A stretch of 8,286 bases of DNA from Deltaproteobacteria bacterium (GTDB taxonomy: Bacteria > Desulfobacterota > Desulfobulbia > Desulfobulbales > BM004), in assembly GCA_019312685.1 (NCBI GenBank), contig JAFDCR010000229.1, positions 1 to 8,286 on the forward strand. Reading direction: 5' to 3'. A program made the position numbers and the translations under genes. This document shows positions 5,861-8,286 of the stretch, piece by piece. Each line of letters starts with the position of its first letter. The first letter of the stretch is position 1. A model generated the notes under the pieces. That model was not told the origin of the DNA and ran no database searches. It was given only the letters and a program-made list of their open reading frames with translations.

Positions 5861-6960
5861 TGAATCCTGTGAAGCCACTGGAAAAAATAAGGGCTATTCT
5901 CAGACGCAAAAAGGCTGATGCTTTTTTGGTTACTCAGCCTGAAAACAGACGATACCTCAGCGGCTATACTGCCATTGATCATTCAATTTCGGAAAGTTCC
6001 GGCGTCTTGTTGATTCCAGTCGCTGGAATCCCGCTTCTGTTAACTGATTCACGCTATTATCTGCAGGCCTGTAAGGAAGCGAACGGGTATAAGGTGATAC
6101 TAGTGCGAACTTCTCTGGTGAGTTCAATAAAGCAAGTTTTACCGCAGCTGGGAGTACGGCGTCTGCTTTTTGAAAGCCACTATGTTCTGCACTCAACCGC
6201 AGTAAAGTTAGAAGAATTGGGCCGGCAGCAGAATATGGAAACAGTTCCCGTCCATGGAATGGTTGAGAAGCTGCGGACAATAAAGACTCCAGGTGAGGTT
6301 GAAAAGATCCGAAAAGCTGTTGCTTTAAACGAGCGGGTTTTTCAGGAAATTTATGGGGTGCTGGCACCGGGGCAGTCAGAAAAGGAGGTGGCCGTTGCCA
6401 TTGAGTCGGCTATGATGCTTAAAGGTGCTGATGGACCGGCTTTCCCAACCATAGTCGCATCCGGAGTAAATGCAGCAGGACCACATGCAGTTCCGACTGA
6501 TAAAATAATAAAGGAAGGGGAAACAATTACTATTGATATGGGGTTGAAACTGAACGGGTACTGTTCAGACATGACCAGAACTGTGGTGCTGGGTAGAACA
6601 GATAAAAGGACCAGGGAAATATTAACCCTGGTCCGCAGGGCCCAGTTATCGGCCCTTAAAACCATCAGGGCGGGCATTCTGGCCAGTGAGGCCGACAGGG
6701 CTGCCCGGAAAATAATCAATGAAGCCGGGTTCGGCAGATATTTCGGTCATGGTCTTGGCCATGGCGTAGGGCTGGCCGTTCATGAAGCTCCCTACCTTAA
6801 CAGAAAGCGGAGAAATCAACTCCGGGCCGGCATGGTGGTGACAGTGGAGCCGGGAATCTATATCCCCGGCTGGGGCGGAGTTCGTCTGGAAAACATGGTG
6901 GTGGTTGAAGAGGGCGGCTGCAGAAACCTCAACCGTGACACTACTTTTCTTGATCTATAA
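5860..6960 (+). CDS. M24 family Xaa-Pro aminopeptidase (aminopeptidase P type)
   Basis: A cytoplasmic dinuclear metallopeptidase that should release an N-terminal residue from peptides with proline in second position. The N-terminal creatinase-like domain covers about 1-130; the pita-bread catalytic domain covers about 140-366. The five metal ligands of the family are present: D226 and D237 (TIDMG and CSDMTRT), H301 (in GHGLGHGVGL), E330 (TVEPG) and E344 (VRLEN). H209, H297 and H308 match the accessory active-site histidines of aminopeptidase P. At 366 residues it resembles the short bacterial form (such as Bacillus YqhT) more than the 441-residue E. coli PepP. ATG 5860 overlaps the upstream stop and has no clear Shine-Dalgarno, so coupled translation is likely. 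PepQ-type prolidase is the main alternative; the short length and N-domain fit aminopeptidase P better, but substrate is not proven. Confidence 0.93.
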   Translation: MNPVKPLEKIRAILRRKKADAFLVTQPENRRYLSGYTAIDHSISESSGVLLIPVAGIPLLLTDSRYYLQACKEANGYKVILVRTSLVSSIKQVLPQLGVRRLLFESHYVLHSTAVKLEELGRQQNMETVPVHGMVEKLRTIKTPGEVEKIRKAVALNERVFQEIYGVLAPGQSEKEVAVAIESAMMLKGADGPAFPTIVASGVNAAGPHAVPTDKIIKEGETITIDMGLKLNGYCSDMTRTVVLGRTDKRTREILTLVRRAQLSALKTIRAGILASEADRAARKIINEAGFGRYFGHGLGHGVGLAVHEAPYLNRKRRNQLRAGMVVTVEPGIYIPGWGGVRLENMVVVEEGGCRNLNRDTTFLDL

Positions 6961-6989
6961 TAAATACTTTTGTTTATGGTTGTTAAACT

Positions 6990-8286
6990 ATGAAAAAGCA
7001 CTTTGTTCTTGATACCAATGTTCTTTTGCATAACGCGGATGCTATAGCTTCTTTTGAGGATAACGTTGTTGTTTTGCCGATGACGGTTATTGAGGAGCTG
7101 GACAAATTCAAATCGCGCAATGATGAACTGGCCAGAAATGCACGGCAGGTAATTCGCAGTCTGGATAAACTGCGCGCCAAGGGCTCCCTCGGAGAAGGCG
7201 TTACCATGGGAAACGGCGGCTTGTTAAAAATCTTCATCGAGAGGGATGCAACAGTAGAAGGCATGGATATGTCTATCCCTGATAACCGTATACTTGCGGC
7301 GGCACATTATTATCGGATTAAAGGAGAGAAGGTTATTTTTGTTTCAAAGGACATCAATGCCAGGCTGAAAGCTGATGCTCTGGGCATAGAGGTTATGGAC
7401 TTTGAAAAGCAGACCGTAAACTTTGACGAATTGTTTTGCGGCTGGCGGGAATTAAGGGTTTCTGCAACAATTGTGGATGAATTTTTCAAGGAGGACCTGT
7501 ATGTCCTTGAGGGATATAACTTTTTCCCTAACGAATTTGTCTTTTTGATTGATGAAGGCAACGAAAAGCATACCGGTATCGGCAGAGCTTTAGACGAAAA
7601 GACCATTGGCCACCTGAATTCGAATTTTGACAGTGCCTGGAATACAAGGTCTCGAAGCAAAGAACAGCGTATGGCCTTTGAACTGCTGCTGGACCCGACA
7701 GTAGAACTGGTTACCCTGGTGGGACAGGCGGGCACCGGGAAAACACTGCTGGCCCTGGCTGCCGGCCTTGAAATGGTCCTGCACCAGAACCAGTATGAGA
7801 GACTCCTGGTTTCCCGGCCGATTATTCCTCTGGGTAAGGATCTTGGCTATATGCCGGGTACAAAGGATGAAAAGCTTACACTTTGGATGCAGCCAATATT
7901 TGATAACCTGACATTTTTAATGGGAGGATCAAAACGGCATAATGATAATGGGGAATCCGTCCGCCACAAGGTTGAAAAGCTTCTCTCGGATAATACGGTT
8001 GAGCTTGAGGCGCTGAGTTATATTCGGGGCCGTTCAATTCCCAGGCAGTTTATTGTGGTGGATGAGGCCCAGAACCTGACACCCCATGAAGTGAAAACTA
8101 TTATCAGCCGGGCGGGAGAGGGTACTAAAATTGTCCTCACCGGCGACCCGTACCAGATAGACAATCCATACCTTGATGCCCGGAGCAACGGCCTGGCATA
8201 CAGTGTGGAGCGCCTGAAAACCCATCAGATTCATGGTCATGTGACACTGGTTAAAAGCGAGCGCAGCACCTTGGCGGGCATAGCCG
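6990..8286 (+). CDS. phoH2: PIN-PhoH fusion ATPase (PhoH2 type), 3' end missing
   Basis: The visible 432 residues join an N-terminal PIN nuclease-like domain to a PhoH ATPase domain, the architecture of PhoH2 proteins, described as ATP-dependent RNA-unwinding ribonucleases. PIN acidic residues are visible at D8 (VLDTNVLL), E35 or E36 (VIEELD), D98 (IPDNRIL) and D121 (SKDINARLKA). After a linker (about 145-225) come Walker A GQAGTGKT (245-252), the PhoH segment LLVSRPIIPLGKDLGYMPG (272-290), Walker B FIVVDEAQN (354-362) and TGDPYQID (384-391). KSERS near the edge (422-426) is close to the usual C-terminus, so probably only a few residues are lost. The start is fixed by FVLDTN, the first PIN strand, although no Shine-Dalgarno is seen. 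The gene lies 29 bases after the peptidase, presumably cotranscribed. All nuclease and ATPase residues look intact. PhoB/Pi control, suggested by the name, is not shown here. Confidence 0.95.
   Translation, partial: MKKHFVLDTNVLLHNADAIASFEDNVVVLPMTVIEELDKFKSRNDELARNARQVIRSLDKLRAKGSLGEGVTMGNGGLLKIFIERDATVEGMDMSIPDNRILAAAHYYRIKGEKVIFVSKDINARLKADALGIEVMDFEKQTVNFDELFCGWRELRVSATIVDEFFKEDLYVLEGYNFFPNEFVFLIDEGNEKHTGIGRALDEKTIGHLNSNFDSAWNTRSRSKEQRMAFELLLDPTVELVTLVGQAGTGKTLLALAAGLEMVLHQNQYERLLVSRPIIPLGKDLGYMPGTKDEKLTLWMQPIFDNLTFLMGGSKRHNDNGESVRHKVEKLLSDNTVELEALSYIRGRSIPRQFIVVDEAQNLTPHEVKTIISRAGEGTKIVLTGDPYQIDNPYLDARSNGLAYSVERLKTHQIHGHVTLVKSERSTLAGIA

Noticed and set aside
6012..6030. Perfect 8-bp hairpin GATTCCAG-TCG-CTGGAATC inside the M24 peptidase gene
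   Set aside because: Lies in coding sequence for an ordinary hydrophobic stretch; about one such hairpin is expected by chance in a window of this length.
6960..6990. PhoAT-like antitoxin upstream of phoH2, as in mycobacteria
   Set aside because: The gene directly upstream is a complete M24 peptidase 29 bases away; there is no antitoxin-sized frame other than a five-codon minicistron. A toxin-antitoxin reading is not supported.

Overview
The window reads as an ordinary stretch of bacterial chromosome with medium GC. A strain of Desulfobacterota (deltaproteobacterial) type is my best guess, from the gyrB-gyrA-gpsA order, the general style of the proteins and a palindromic intergenic element of a kind I associate with that group. 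This is inference; no rRNA gene or lineage marker is present. All coding sequences are intact except the first and last, which the window edges cut.

Left block (1-3715, + strand): the 3' end of gyrB, the complete gyrA, and gpsA (glycerol-3-phosphate dehydrogenase) 12 bases behind gyrA with a strong ribosome binding site. This is a likely co-directional operon for DNA supercoiling and phospholipid precursor supply.

Middle (3716-4965): gpsA converges on rdgB (ITP/XTP pyrophosphatase, - strand). Between their 3' ends lies a compact element of about 130 bp (3715-3844) with 17-bp terminal inverted repeats matching at 15 positions and a perfect 7-bp stem at its centre. It looks like a MITE or dispersed palindromic repeat. 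Beyond rdgB is an AT-rich divergent intergenic region (4604-4965). It holds a reasonable sigma-70-type promoter for the rightward genes (TTGTCT, 17 bp, TATAAA), and a perfect 8-bp dyad straddles its -10 box, as a repressor operator would.

Right block (4966-8286, + strand): four tightly spaced genes. They are a 195-residue helical protein of unknown function, an 87-residue protein of unknown function, an M24-family Xaa-Pro aminopeptidase whose ATG overlaps the preceding stop codon, and a PIN-PhoH fusion ATPase (PhoH2 type) cut a little short of its end. The spacing suggests one transcript. The group combines peptide turnover (M24) and probable RNA turnover (PIN plus ATPase) with two uncharacterised proteins.

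No tRNA, rRNA, CRISPR array, transposase gene or prophage gene is visible. The points most worth following up are the palindromic element, the promoter with its dyad, and the linkage of the two unknown genes to the peptidase and PhoH2.
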